Both the position numbers and the translations under genes were made by a program. A stretch of DNA of 64,000 nucleotides, taken from Pseudophaeobacter sp. Its GTDB lineage: Bacteria; Pseudomonadota; Alphaproteobacteria; Rhodobacterales; Rhodobacteraceae. The notes under the pieces are model-generated. The model saw nothing but the letters and a program-made list of their open reading frames with translations, was not told where the DNA came from and did not search any database. Positions within the stretch are counted from its first letter, which is position 1. Each line of letters starts with the position of its first letter. Below are positions 8,703 to 17,346 of the stretch, in pieces. The stretch is taken from contig JALUXC010000017.1 of NCBI GenBank assembly GCA_027019165.1, forward strand, positions 124,001 through 188,000, written 5' to 3'.

Positions 8703-9755
8703 TTACTCTTTGTCCCAATCCCGAAGCGGGGTGGCTCCGGCTGCACGCATGGTGTCCATGTAAAGGGACATGATATCCGTGCCGCCCTGTCCCTTGGCAT
8801 CAAGACCGGCGGCCCATTCGGCAGCGGCGTTATCCATCCCCGCCGCCCAGGACGCGCGCATCTCGTCCGGCGCAGCGGTCACCGTGGCACCGGCCTCCTG
8901 CATTTTTGCGTAGGCGAGCGCTACAAAACCTTCAAGGTCAGATAGATACCACTCCATTGCATCATCCGCAGCCCCGGTGAAGGCGGCCTGCACATCGGCA
9001 TCCAAAGCCTCCCACCAATCCTTGTTGGCGCAGATGGCTCCCGCAAACTGAGCACCGAGACCGAACTGGGTGATATGCGGTGCCACCTCATAAAGCTTGC
9101 CGGGGAAGGCCGCCGAGGCAAAGACGATCACCCCATCGTAAACACCGGTTTGCAGCTCATTGTAATAGGTGGTCAGGTTGCCTTGCACGCCAACCGCGCC
9201 GGTTCCTGACAGCCAGTTGATGGCAGGGCCGGGGGCCGCGATCTTGCGCCCTTCAAGATCTGCCAGAGAGGTCACCGGGAAATTGGTCATCAAGAGGTAG
9301 TCGTCAATCGCCGTGGGCGAGCCGACATAAACGACGTTGTTGTCGGTGTAGGCCTGCGTCATGCGGGGATCGGTCTGGTGCAGCTTGTGCACGACGTCCG
9401 TCACCAGCCGGACATCATCGCTGACAAAGGGTGTGTAATAGGTGACATTCTGCACCGCGAGCTTTGCCGGATCAAACAGTGAGGAACAGACACCGAGTTC
9501 GGCAAGACCGGCCTCAACCGCTTCGAGTTCTTCTCCGACGCCAGCAATCGAACCACCATATTGTTCAGAGGCCGAGATGCTATGCCCAAGCGCCTCTAGA
9601 GCGGCCTCTGCGCTAGGAATGAAGGCTTCAGGAAACTGTTTGACCCAGCGAAACACCGGCGGATGACCGGCGGTAATTGTGACGTTGAAATTCTCCGCAT
9701 GTGCGTCAGGGGCGCAGGCCAACAGGGCGGCGGCGCCGACAGCAAGTCTATTCAT
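8703..9755 (-). CDS. TRAP transporter substrate-binding protein (DctP)
   Basis: A 350-aa periplasmic binding protein. A signal peptide is visible (MNRLAVGAAALLACAPDAHA, cleavage near residue 20), followed by the DctP fold with 'LEGRKIAAPG' and 'GVYDGVIVF'. DctP proteins usually bind carboxylates through a conserved Arg. ATG 9755 is preceded by GGGAGGATAAA; longer in-frame starts would bury the signal peptide. It is the first gene of the seven-gene operon (dctP, dctQ, dctM, cyclase, BKACE, OsmC, FAH) and is divergent from the LysR gene at 9873. Confidence 0.93.
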   Translation of the reverse strand: MNRLAVGAAALLACAPDAHAENFNVTITAGHPPVFRWVKQFPEAFIPSAEAALEALGHSISASEQYGGSIAGVGEELEAVEAGLAELGVCSSLFDPAKLAVQNVTYYTPFVSDDVRLVTDVVHKLHQTDPRMTQAYTDNNVVYVGSPTAIDDYLLMTNFPVTSLADLEGRKIAAPGPAINWLSGTGAVGVQGNLTTYYNELQTGVYDGVIVFASAAFPGKLYEVAPHITQFGLGAQFAGAICANKDWWEALDADVQAAFTGAADDAMEWYLSDLEGFVALAYAKMQEAGATVTAAPDEMRASWAAGMDNAAAEWAAGLDAKGQGGTDIMSLYMDTMRAAGATPLRDWDKE

Positions 9756-9848
9756 TTTATCCTCCCTTTGCGGACATCCTTCTCCCTTGCCCGCCTGTCC
9801 GAAGCCTAAGGTGCAACCTGAAATCTGCAAAATTTATATTTCATGTGG

Positions 9849-9878
9849 ATGCCATTAATGGCATTAATGGCCATGCAT
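9849..9878. promoter_or_regulatory. Cluster of palindromes between dctP and lysR (candidate operator)
   Basis: A perfect 16-bp palindrome ATGCCATTAATGGCAT (9849-9864) overlaps a second ATTAAT core 9 bases on (9863-9868), then ATGGCCAT (9867-9874) and ATGCAT (9873-9878). The cluster sits in the divergent promoter region and runs into the chosen lysR start codon. This is a plausible binding site for the adjacent LysR protein, controlling itself and the TRAP operon. Confidence 0.55.
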
Positions 9879-10778
9879 CTGGAAAACCTTGACCTCAACC
9901 TCCTTGTAGCCATCGACGCGCTCTTGCGCAGGCGCAGTGTCACAGCTGCTGCAGAGGAGTTGCACATCACGCAGTCGGCCATGAGCAGTGCGCTCAAACG
10001 GGCGCGACTGCATTTCGAGGATGAGTTATTCTACTATGACGGTCAGCGCATGGTTCCGACGTCTTTTGGGGCCGAGCTTGAGGCGCGCGTCCCGGATATG
10101 GTGGCCCTTCTGCGGTCTGTATCACGCATGCGGCCATCAAATGACCTTGCGACGCTCAACAGGCACTTCACGATCATCGCTTCTGACTATGTCGCTGCGG
10201 TCTATATCTCAGCCTTGACCAAAAGGCTGGCGACGATCGCTCCTCATGTTTCCCTTTCGATTCTGCCATTCACACAAGAGGCCGTTCGGCAGTTTCAGCG
10301 GGGTGTTCTGGATTTCCTCATAGGGCCGGATTTCGCTCTGACCCCCCAGTACACCGCCGAGCCGTTGTTCCAGGACAGGTTTAAGTGTGTGTTGTGGAAA
10401 GACAATCCTGTCTTGGCCACGGGCTTTGAAGCGAATGATTTCTTCCGCTCACCCATGGTTGTGACCAATTTTTTCCTGGAAAATGGAAAAAGTCATTTTG
10501 AGCGTTGGTTGGAGGAACAGGCGCAAGATATCCGGGTGGCGGCTTCATTGCCCAGTTTCCTCGTGCTGCCCCACTATGTGGCAGGGACAGCGAATATCGC
10601 GACGATTCACGAAAGGCTTGTGCCGCATTTCGCGGGTTTTCCTGATCTCGCCTTTGTGGACCCGCCCGTCGATGTGCCCATGATCCAGGAGCATTTGGTC
10701 ACTGCCGAGAAGCATCACCACGACAGCGACGCACAACTGTTGGCCCGAGTCATGCGAGAGGTCGGGAGAGACATCTGA
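9873..10778 (+). CDS. LysR family transcriptional regulator
   Basis: A 301-aa LysR-type regulator: N-terminal winged HTH ('SVTAAAEELHITQSAMSSALKR', about residues 22-43) and a C-terminal effector-binding domain. The opening 'LDLNLLVAIDALL' is typical of the NodD/NahR-like subgroup and places the start at ATG 9873; ATGs at 9843 and 9858 are in frame but lie inside the palindromic region. It is divergent from dctP, so it is the likely regulator of the TRAP-BKACE operon. The ligand may be the transported compound or an intermediate. Confidence 0.92.
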   Translation: MHLENLDLNLLVAIDALLRRRSVTAAAEELHITQSAMSSALKRARLHFEDELFYYDGQRMVPTSFGAELEARVPDMVALLRSVSRMRPSNDLATLNRHFTIIASDYVAAVYISALTKRLATIAPHVSLSILPFTQEAVRQFQRGVLDFLIGPDFALTPQYTAEPLFQDRFKCVLWKDNPVLATGFEANDFFRSPMVVTNFFLENGKSHFERWLEEQAQDIRVAASLPSFLVLPHYVAGTANIATIHERLVPHFAGFPDLAFVDPPVDVPMIQEHLVTAEKHHHDSDAQLLARVMREVGRDI

Positions 10779-10863
10779 TCCCTGAAATTCTCGTCTTGCA
10801 GGAATAGCGTGGTGTCTGGTTTTCCCAAAGTCTCTGGGTTCTGGGAGGCGTGAAAGGATCGCA

Positions 10864-10949
10864 TGGTGCGGGCGGTGGGACTCGAACCCACACGGGCATA
10901 CGCCCTTCAGATTTTAAGTCTGATATGTCTACCATTCCATCACGCCCGC
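10864..10949 (-). tRNA. tRNA-Leu (anticodon UAA)
   Basis: On the minus strand, the acceptor arm GCGGGCG pairs with CGCCCGC, followed by discriminator A and an encoded CCA (10864-10866). The anticodon stem TCAGA/TCTGA encloses the loop CTTAAAA, giving anticodon TAA. The T-arm has the usual GGTTCGAGTCC. The long variable arm (GGGCG TATG CCCG region) is the class II feature of leucine tRNAs. Total length is 86 nt with CCA. Confidence 0.96.
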
Positions 10950-11202
10950 AAATTGCGTGAGTGCGCTTGTGATCTTGGGCCTTTGCCCGCATCAAGGTCG
11001 CAACACCCCGGTTGGTAAAAAGAATTCGCGACGGACACAAGGGGAGGGCGCCCGCAAGCCGCGTTTTTGTAGCATCCGCTCCATTTGAAAGGCCAAGCTG
11101 TGGCGGCTCTTGGCTTTTGGTATCGGAAAAATTGAATGTCAAAGCTCTACGAATGTGTAGATTGAGGGGAGCGAAACTATCAAATCTCCAAGAACGGCAT
11201 AG

Positions 11203-11973
11203 ATGACCCAACTCTTCGTTTCCGCTCCGGAACTGGCCAAGGCGATCCGGTCAATCGGAACCGCTGATTTCGTCCCCGCGCTGCTGGATTTCATGCGATC
11301 CGTGGCGCCCTTTCGCGGTGCCTTTGTCAGCCGTCTCAGCCCCAGCCGTTTGCCCGAGCACGTCTTTGACAATGTCCGGGCGGAGCGGCGCTCGGTTGTT
11401 GTGGATCGCTGGCTGGACAGGGCATGGCTGCTGGATCCCTTCGTGGTGAGCTACCTCGGTGGCCGCTTTGATCCGGTCATGGTCCTAGAGGAGGTCGCAC
11501 CGGATCGGTTCTCCCAGACTGACTACTACAGCATCTACTACCGCTCGGTGCGTCTGAAAGACGAGTTGGCTGTGTTTGTTGAACTTCCCCAGAGCACCCT
11601 GTTCTTTTCCCTTGGGCGCTTGATCGATGAAGCCCGGTTTTCCCGCAAGGACAGGGCGCGGCTCCTTGAGGCACAGCCTGTCATCGCTTCTCTGTGCGAG
11701 CAGCATTTCAACGGGCAGGTTGCCCACAATCCGCAGCCTGAGCGCGGCACTGTCAGTCTTGAGGATCTGATCCAAGGGGTATGCGAAGGGCTCACCAACC
11801 GTGAGATTGAGATCGTTCAGCATCTGCTGCGCGGGCATTCAAGCCAGTCAATCGCCCTGGTGCTGGATCTGTCGCCCGCGACCGTGAAGGTGCACCGCAA
11901 GAACATTTACCGCAAACTGGGGATTTCCTCGCAGTCGGATCTGTTCTCGATCTTTCTGCAGTCGGTGATCTGA
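11203..11973 (+). CDS. LuxR-type HTH transcriptional regulator
   Basis: A 256-aa protein with a C-terminal LuxR/GerE HTH (about residues 190-250: 'LTNREIEIVQHLLRGHSSQ' then 'LDLSPATVKVHRKNIYRKL'). The N-terminal 180 residues do not show the invariant W/Y/D pattern of acyl-homoserine-lactone pockets, so it is probably a solo regulator sensing something else. It is followed 115 bases later by a polyamine-type ABC operon, with a TACCCCC-CT-GGGGGTA inverted repeat in between. That makes the ABC operon its likely target. Confidence 0.87.
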   Translation: MTQLFVSAPELAKAIRSIGTADFVPALLDFMRSVAPFRGAFVSRLSPSRLPEHVFDNVRAERRSVVVDRWLDRAWLLDPFVVSYLGGRFDPVMVLEEVAPDRFSQTDYYSIYYRSVRLKDELAVFVELPQSTLFFSLGRLIDEARFSRKDRARLLEAQPVIASLCEQHFNGQVAHNPQPERGTVSLEDLIQGVCEGLTNREIEIVQHLLRGHSSQSIALVLDLSPATVKVHRKNIYRKLGISSQSDLFSIFLQSVI

Positions 11974-11979
11974 GCCGGA

Positions 11980-11995
11980 TACCCCCCTGGGGGTA
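11980..11995. promoter_or_regulatory. Inverted repeat upstream of the pot operon (candidate operator)
   Basis: TACCCCC (11980-11986) and GGGGGTA (11989-11995) form a perfect 7-2-7 inverted repeat seven bases after the luxR-type stop and 94 bases before the ABC operon start. The symmetry fits a dimeric LuxR-type activator site. It could also act as a short hairpin in the luxR-type 3' end. Confidence 0.5.
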
Positions 11996-12088
11996 GAGTG
12001 CGCCTGCTTCCCTGGTGGTATTTTCCAGTCATTCGTGTGGGGCTAACCTGTCTCGAATACCGCCAAAAGGGGCCGACCGGAACACAGA

Positions 12089-13150
12089 ATGATCGACGCA
12101 AGAGACGTAACAAAAAGGTTTGGCGAGGGCGCATCGGCTGTAACGGCGCTGGAGAGGGTATCGCTGCATGTGCCCGAGGGCAGTTTCTTTACGCTGCTGG
12201 GGCCGTCGGGCTGCGGCAAGACCACGCTGTTGCGTCTGATTGCCGGGTTCGAATTGCCCAGCGAAGGAGAGATCGCCCTTGATGGAGAGGTGATCGGCCA
12301 TTTGCCGCCGAACAAGCGCCCGGTCAACACGGTGTTCCAGAACTACGCCCTGTTCCCGCATATGAGCGTGGCGCGCAATATCGGCTTTGGGCTGGAGATG
12401 CTGAACCGCCCCAAGGCAGAGATCTCGGCAACGGTTGAGGAGATGCTGGACCTCGTGCAGCTTGGCGCCTTTGCCGCGCGCCGGGTCGATCAGCTCTCGG
12501 GCGGACAACAGCAGCGGGTTGCGCTGGCGCGCGCTCTGGCGCCCCGGCCCAAGGTGCTGCTGCTGGATGAACCTCTGTCTGCGCTGGACCTGAAGCTGCG
12601 CAAGGGCATGCAGGGTGAGCTGAAACGGCTTCAGGCAGAAACCGGCATCACCTTTGTTTTTGTGACCCACGATCAGGGCGAAGCCCTGGCGATGTCGGAT
12701 CAGATCGCGGTCATGTCGGCGGGCGCCATTCAGCAGGTCGGCACCCCCGAAGAGATCTACACCACCCCGCAAAGCCGCTTTGTTGCAGATTTCATCGGGG
12801 ACACCAACATCGTGCCTGCCGAGCTGTTGGGATACGAGGGGGACAAGGCGCGCATTCGGTTTGCGGGCGGTCAGGCCGTGCTGGCAAATGCCGCCAGCGC
12901 CACGCTTGCGCCCGGCGCGGTTCATGTGGCGATCCGGCCCGAGACGATCACAGTGTGCGATGCGGCAGATGAGGCAGCGCTGCTCCACGGCACCGTTTTG
13001 GACAGCAGCTATTTTGGCGCGGGCTCGCAGATGCGGATCCGCCTGCGGGGCGGGACCGAGGTGCAGGCCCAGGTGGCGCAGCCTAGCCCGACGGGATGCG
13101 AAGTCGGTCTGATACCTGACACCTCCATGCTTCAGGTATTGGTGGACTGA
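12089..13150 (+). CDS. potA: Polyamine-type ABC transporter ATP-binding protein (PotA-like)
   Basis: A 353-aa ABC ATPase. Walker [10 protein letters not shown] near residue 36, Q-loop in [10 protein letters not shown], signature LSGGQQQRV near 137, Walker B VLLLDEP, H-loop VTHDQGEA, and a C-terminal TOBE domain from about 280. This is the PotA/FbpC/UgpC architecture. The operon has two distinct permeases and a PotD-like binding protein, matching spermidine/putrescine importers. The stop overlaps the potB start by one base (TGATG at 13148-13152). Substrate within the polyamine/opine group is inferred. Confidence 0.9.
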   Translation: MIDARDVTKRFGEGASAVTALERVSLHVPEGSFFTLLGPSGCGKTTLLRLIAGFELPSEGEIALDGEVIGHLPPNKRPVNTVFQNYALFPHMSVARNIGFGLEMLNRPKAEISATVEEMLDLVQLGAFAARRVDQLSGGQQQRVALARALAPRPKVLLLDEPLSALDLKLRKGMQGELKRLQAETGITFVFVTHDQGEALAMSDQIAVMSAGAIQQVGTPEEIYTTPQSRFVADFIGDTNIVPAELLGYEGDKARIRFAGGQAVLANAASATLAPGAVHVAIRPETITVCDAADEAALLHGTVLDSSYFGAGSQMRIRLRGGTEVQAQVAQPSPTGCEVGLIPDTSMLQVLVD

Positions 13151-14103
13151 TGGGGCAGGGCGTTGAACATACCCTATCGGCGGCAGAGAGCCTGAGGCAG
13201 GCCGCGGCCGCGCGCAGCAGTGCCCAGCGGCGCAGGCGGCTGTTCCTCCTGCTTCCGGCGGTGACGATCATCGGGATCTTTGGCCTGGCGCCCTTGTCGA
13301 TTGCGTTGCTCTATTCCTTCCTTGAGCCGGGCACCTATGGCGGCGTCGAATGGGTGTTCTCCACCGATGCCTATGTACAGTTTCTGTTCGAGCGGGACAT
13401 CTTCGACGACAGTCTGATCTTCAACAGCGCCTATCTGCAGATCTTTGCGCGCTCCTTTGGGTTGGCGCTGTTCACCATGTGCGGCACGCTCTTGTTGGGC
13501 TTCCCAGTGGCCTACTTCATCGCCGCAAGACCGCCCGAGCAGCGCAATTTCTGGCTCTTCGCGATTACCCTGCCGTTCTGGACCAACCTCTTGATCCGCA
13601 CCTATTCCATGCTGCTGATCGTGCGCGATGAGGGGTTCCTGAACCTGACGCTGATGAAACTGGGCGTGATCAGTGAACCGATCGAGATGCTCTATACCGA
13701 TGGGGCGGTATTGGTCGGGCTGGTCTACAGCTTCCTGCCTTTCATGATCCTGCCGATCTATGCCTCGCTGGAAAAGTTCGACTTTTCGCTCTTGGAGGCG
13801 GGGCATGACCTATATGCCTCCCGCGCGCAGGTGTTCCGCCACATCGTCATCCCGATCAGCCGTCCGGGGATCGTCGGGGGATGCGCGCTGGTGCTGATCC
13901 CCTCGCTGGGCGCTTACATCACGCCCGAGCTATTGGGCGGTGGCAAGAAGCTGATGATCGGCAACCTGATTGCCATGCAGTTCGGCTCCGGGCGCAACTG
14001 GCCCTTTGGGTCGGCTGCGGCCCTGATCCTGATGGCCCTGGTGTTGGTCGCGATGATGATCTCGCTGCGGGCTGGGGCAGAAAAGGAGAGCCGCCATGGA
14101 TAA
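13150..14103 (+). CDS. potB: Polyamine-type ABC transporter permease (PotB-like)
   Basis: A 317-aa inner-membrane permease with six predicted spans and the EAA coupling loop 'EAGHDLYASRAQVFRHIVIP' near residue 215. A basic N-terminal stretch (about residues 10-30) precedes the first span. It is the first of two permeases and overlaps potA by 1 base and potC by 8 bases, so translation is coupled. Confidence 0.9.
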   Translation: MGQGVEHTLSAAESLRQAAAARSSAQRRRRLFLLLPAVTIIGIFGLAPLSIALLYSFLEPGTYGGVEWVFSTDAYVQFLFERDIFDDSLIFNSAYLQIFARSFGLALFTMCGTLLLGFPVAYFIAARPPEQRNFWLFAITLPFWTNLLIRTYSMLLIVRDEGFLNLTLMKLGVISEPIEMLYTDGAVLVGLVYSFLPFMILPIYASLEKFDFSLLEAGHDLYASRAQVFRHIVIPISRPGIVGGCALVLIPSLGAYITPELLGGGKKLMIGNLIAMQFGSGRNWPFGSAAALILMALVLVAMMISLRAGAEKESRHG

Positions 14104-14935
14104 GGCAACTCCGAAAAGAACCTTGTTCCGGCGCGCTACAGGCAGCCGAGAGCTGCGTCGCCAACCCCTGTTCACCGGCCTGTCCTGGCTCGTGCTGCTC
14201 TTGCTTTATGCGCCGATCGCTGTGCTGATCGTGTTCTCCTTCAACGACAACCGCTCGGTTGTTGTCTGGACCGAGGCCAGCCTGCGCTGGTACGAAACGG
14301 CCATCGGCAATGAAAACGTACGCAAAGCCGCATGGATCTCGATCCAGGTCGCGCTGACCGCCACGGGCGTTTCCACGGTAATCGCAACGATGGCGGCGCT
14401 GGCCACCACGCGCGGGGGTGACTTTCGGGGAAAATCGGCGGCGATTGCCCTGATCAACCAACCCCTGATGATCCCCGAGATCGTCACCGCCATTGCTACC
14501 CTGTCGTTCTTTTCGATCCTGCGCAAACTGACCGGGATTTCGGGCATCGGCTGGCTGATGCTGGCGCATACGGTGTTCTGTATCCCCTTTGCCTTCATGC
14601 CGATTCGCGCGCGCCTTGCGGATATGTCCGACACCTTCGAACTGGCCGCCGCCGATCTTTACGCGGCGCCCTGGCAGGCCTTCCGCCATGTGACCCTGCC
14701 GCTGTTGATGCCGGGCATCCTGTCGGGGGCGATGCTGGCCTTCGTGGTTTCGCTGGATGATGTGATCATCACCCTGCTTATCGCCGGTCCCGGAGAAACC
14801 ACCCTGCCGCTTTATATCCTTGGCCAGATCCGCCGCGGCGTGACACCTGAGGTGAACGCGGTCTCGACCATCCTGATCCTGCTGACCGTGGCCATGGTCG
14901 CCCTGACCTTCGCCCTGCAACGCAAACGAAAATAA
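14096..14935 (+). CDS. potC: Polyamine-type ABC transporter permease (PotC-like)
   Basis: A 279-aa second permease with six spans. The EAA loop is 'ELAAADLYAAPWQAFRHVTLP' split across the cytoplasmic face near residue 180, and the family motif 'VVSLDDVIITLLIAGPGE' follows. It pairs with PotB to form the heterodimeric channel. Its start lies inside the end of potB; the binding protein gene begins 50 bases downstream. Confidence 0.9.
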   Translation: MDKATPKRTLFRRATGSRELRRQPLFTGLSWLVLLLLYAPIAVLIVFSFNDNRSVVVWTEASLRWYETAIGNENVRKAAWISIQVALTATGVSTVIATMAALATTRGGDFRGKSAAIALINQPLMIPEIVTAIATLSFFSILRKLTGISGIGWLMLAHTVFCIPFAFMPIRARLADMSDTFELAAADLYAAPWQAFRHVTLPLLMPGILSGAMLAFVVSLDDVIITLLIAGPGETTLPLYILGQIRRGVTPEVNAVSTILILLTVAMVALTFALQRKRK

Positions 14936-14985
14936 CCAGAAGCCCGCACCCGGCGGGACAGACCCAACCAACAAGAGGACATCCC

Positions 14986-16017
14986 ATGAAACTGACGACC
15001 CTGACGTCGGCGGTCACCTCCGCCATTGCCCTGAGTGCGGCCGCGGCCCAGGCCGAAGGCACGCTGAACATCTACAACTGGGGCAATTACACCAACCCCG
15101 AGATGATCGAGAAATTCGAGAAACAGTACGACATCGAGGTCAACCTTGATGGATATGACAGCAATGAAACCATGCTGGCCAAGGTCAAGGAAGGCGGCAG
15201 CGGCTACGATATCGTGGTGCCCGGCGACTATATGGTTGCGATCATGATCGGTGAGGGTCTGCTGGCCGAGATCAACGCCGCCGAGATGGAGAACTTCAAG
15301 AACCTCGATCCCAACTGGGTCGATGTCTACTGGGATCCGGGCCGCAAATACTCGGTTCCCTACCAGTGGGGCACCACCAGCTTTACCGTGGACAGCGAGG
15401 TTTATGGCGGCGATATCAACACGCTTGAGATCGTCTTCAATCCGCCCGAGGAGCTGAAGGGCCGCATCAACATGCTCAATGACATGAACGATGTGATCAA
15501 CGCCGGTCTGCGCTACCTCGACTATCCGCGCTGCAACTCCAATCCCGAGCAGATGAAAGAGCTGCTGGAGCTGCTGCTGTCGGCCAAGGACAACTGGCGC
15601 ACGATGGACTACGCGGTGATCGAAAAGCTGACATCAAAGGACGTGGATCTGTCGCAAAGCTGGAACGGCGCCGCGATGCGCGCCCGTGCCGACCGGCCCA
15701 CGCTGACCTATGCCTACCCCAAGGAAGGCTTCACCGGCTGGATGGACAATGTGGCGGTGCTGGCGGATGCGCCCAATATGGAGAACGCCAGGCTCTTCGT
15801 GAACTTCATGATGGACCCCGAGAACGCGGCGATGACCTCGAACTTTGCGCGCTATGCAAATGGCGTACTGGGCTCGGAAGAGTTCATGGATGCCGAGATG
15901 CTGGACGCGCCCGAGATCGTGATGCCAGCGAGTGCCCCGGTGCCGGATTTCGTCAAGCCCTGCGATCAGCAGGTGGTCGAGATGTACAACAAGGTCTGGA
16001 CCCGCCTGAAGCAGTAA
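14986..16017 (+). CDS. potD: Polyamine-type ABC transporter substrate-binding protein (PotD-like)
   Basis: A 343-aa periplasmic binding protein with a signal peptide ending at AQA (about residue 23) and the PotD-family opening 'LNIYNWGNYTNPEMIEKFE'. 'VPYQWGTTSF' corresponds to the family segment lining the ligand cleft. ATG 14986 follows AACAAGAGGACATCCC. Last gene of the ABC operon; an 8-bp hairpin lies just downstream. The exact ligand (spermidine, putrescine or a related cation) is not readable from sequence. Confidence 0.9.
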   Translation: MKLTTLTSAVTSAIALSAAAAQAEGTLNIYNWGNYTNPEMIEKFEKQYDIEVNLDGYDSNETMLAKVKEGGSGYDIVVPGDYMVAIMIGEGLLAEINAAEMENFKNLDPNWVDVYWDPGRKYSVPYQWGTTSFTVDSEVYGGDINTLEIVFNPPEELKGRINMLNDMNDVINAGLRYLDYPRCNSNPEQMKELLELLLSAKDNWRTMDYAVIEKLTSKDVDLSQSWNGAAMRARADRPTLTYAYPKEGFTGWMDNVAVLADAPNMENARLFVNFMMDPENAAMTSNFARYANGVLGSEEFMDAEMLDAPEIVMPASAPVPDFVKPCDQQVVEMYNKVWTRLKQ

Positions 16018-16034
16018 CAGCCAAAGCACGTTTC

Positions 16035-16058
16035 GTGGTGGCTCTGCGGGGCCACCAC
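16035..16058 (+). terminator. Stem-loop after potD
   Basis: GTGGTGGC (16035-16042) and GCCACCAC (16051-16058) form a perfect 8-bp stem with an 8-base loop, 18 bases past the potD stop. There is no U-run, so it may stabilise the transcript end or weaken read-through rather than act as a strong intrinsic terminator. Confidence 0.45.
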
Positions 16059-16125
16059 CCAAGGATATTTGACGGCGGTCCGCGCGTGCACGCAGCGATG
16101 GACCGAACTGAGGGAGCATGCCCGA

Positions 16126-17346
16126 ATGCAGCGCAGATCACAGAGCCTCAATCCCAAGACAGCGCGGGACATCGGCATCATGCAAGGCTTTCCGCCGCCG
16201 CCGGAAAAGCGCCCGACGCTTGAGAACTGGGATCTGGCGCCCTTCAACCGCTGGTCGTTCCAGAACATGCGGAGCCTGTTTCCCACCGTCGATGTGCGGG
16301 CCGGGCGGGGTTCCGTTCAGGCTTTGGAAAGCGCAGCACGGGATCTATCAGGCATCGAGTTCCCCACTTTTGACGAGCGCCGCCTGTCTGTCGGTGACTG
16401 GCTCAGCGAAAGCTATACGGACGGCTTCCTGGTCCTGAAGGGCGGGACGGTTGTCACGGAAACCTATGCCAACGATTTTCACCCGGAGGCCGCGCATCTT
16501 GGCCAATCAGTATCAAAGTCCGTGGTCGGGATTCTGGCCGGTGTGCTGCACAGTGAGGGGCTCTTGGATCTGGCCGCGCCTTTGGAGGACATCATCCCGG
16601 AACTGATCGGCACCGGTTATGAGGGCTGCACCGTGGATCAGGCGCTCGATATGCTGTCGGGCGCGCGGTTCTCCGAGGACTACGGTCTGCCGGATAGCGA
16701 CATGACGCGCGTCGATGTGGCTTCGGGCTGGCGCCCGGTACGCGACGGAGAGATCAAGCCGACCATTCGCGACGTGATCCTGACTCTGCCGGAGGAGCGC
16801 CCGCATGGTCTCAGCTTTTCCTACCGTTCGATCGAAACCGATGTGATCGCATGGGGGCTGGAGCGGGTTTCCGGCACCGATCTTGCCACGCTTCTGTCGG
16901 ACAGGATCTGGCGCAAGCTGGGCTGCGAAAGAGATGGGTTTTTCACCGTGGATGACGCGGGCACCGCGCTGGCTGACGGCGGTTTTAGCGCGACCCTGCG
17001 GGACTATGCCCGGTTTGGAAAGATGGTCCTGGATGGTGGTCGGGCAGGGGATCAGCAGATCGTTCCTGCCGACTGGATCGACGGGATCTGCTCCGGCGCG
17101 GATCCGTCGAAATTCGGGGCGCCCTATGATCAGCTGTCGCCGCAGGGCGCTTATCGGCGCTTCTGGTGGGTCCATGATGCTGAGCGCGGCGTCTTCATGG
17201 CGCGGGGCGTTTTTGGTCAGATGATTTTTGTGGATCGCAGCGCCGATGTGGTGATCGTGAAGCTGTCGAGCTGGCCCGACTACCTGATCCCCTCGTTCAG
17301 CTGGGATGCGGTTGCGGCCAGCGAGGCCATCATCAAGGCCCTTTAG
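16126..17346 (+). CDS. Serine hydrolase of the beta-lactamase/6-aminohexanoate-dimer hydrolase family
   Basis: A 406-aa class C beta-lactamase-fold hydrolase. The catalytic S-x-x-K is SVSK in 'LGQSVSKSVVGILAG', and the Tyr motif is Y-R-S in 'SFSYRSIETD'. Members include NylB-type amide hydrolases and esterases. No signal peptide is evident, so a cytoplasmic enzyme is likely. ATG 16126 is preceded by GAGGGAG 11 bases upstream; an earlier in-frame start at 16069 is poorer. It follows the pot operon and may cleave an amide related to the imported compound. It ends overlapping the convergent cobF by 4 bases. Confidence 0.85.
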   Translation: MQRRSQSLNPKTARDIGIMQGFPPPPEKRPTLENWDLAPFNRWSFQNMRSLFPTVDVRAGRGSVQALESAARDLSGIEFPTFDERRLSVGDWLSESYTDGFLVLKGGTVVTETYANDFHPEAAHLGQSVSKSVVGILAGVLHSEGLLDLAAPLEDIIPELIGTGYEGCTVDQALDMLSGARFSEDYGLPDSDMTRVDVASGWRPVRDGEIKPTIRDVILTLPEERPHGLSFSYRSIETDVIAWGLERVSGTDLATLLSDRIWRKLGCERDGFFTVDDAGTALADGGFSATLRDYARFGKMVLDGGRAGDQQIVPADWIDGICSGADPSKFGAPYDQLSPQGAYRRFWWVHDAERGVFMARGVFGQMIFVDRSADVVIVKLSSWPDYLIPSFSWDAVAASEAIIKAL

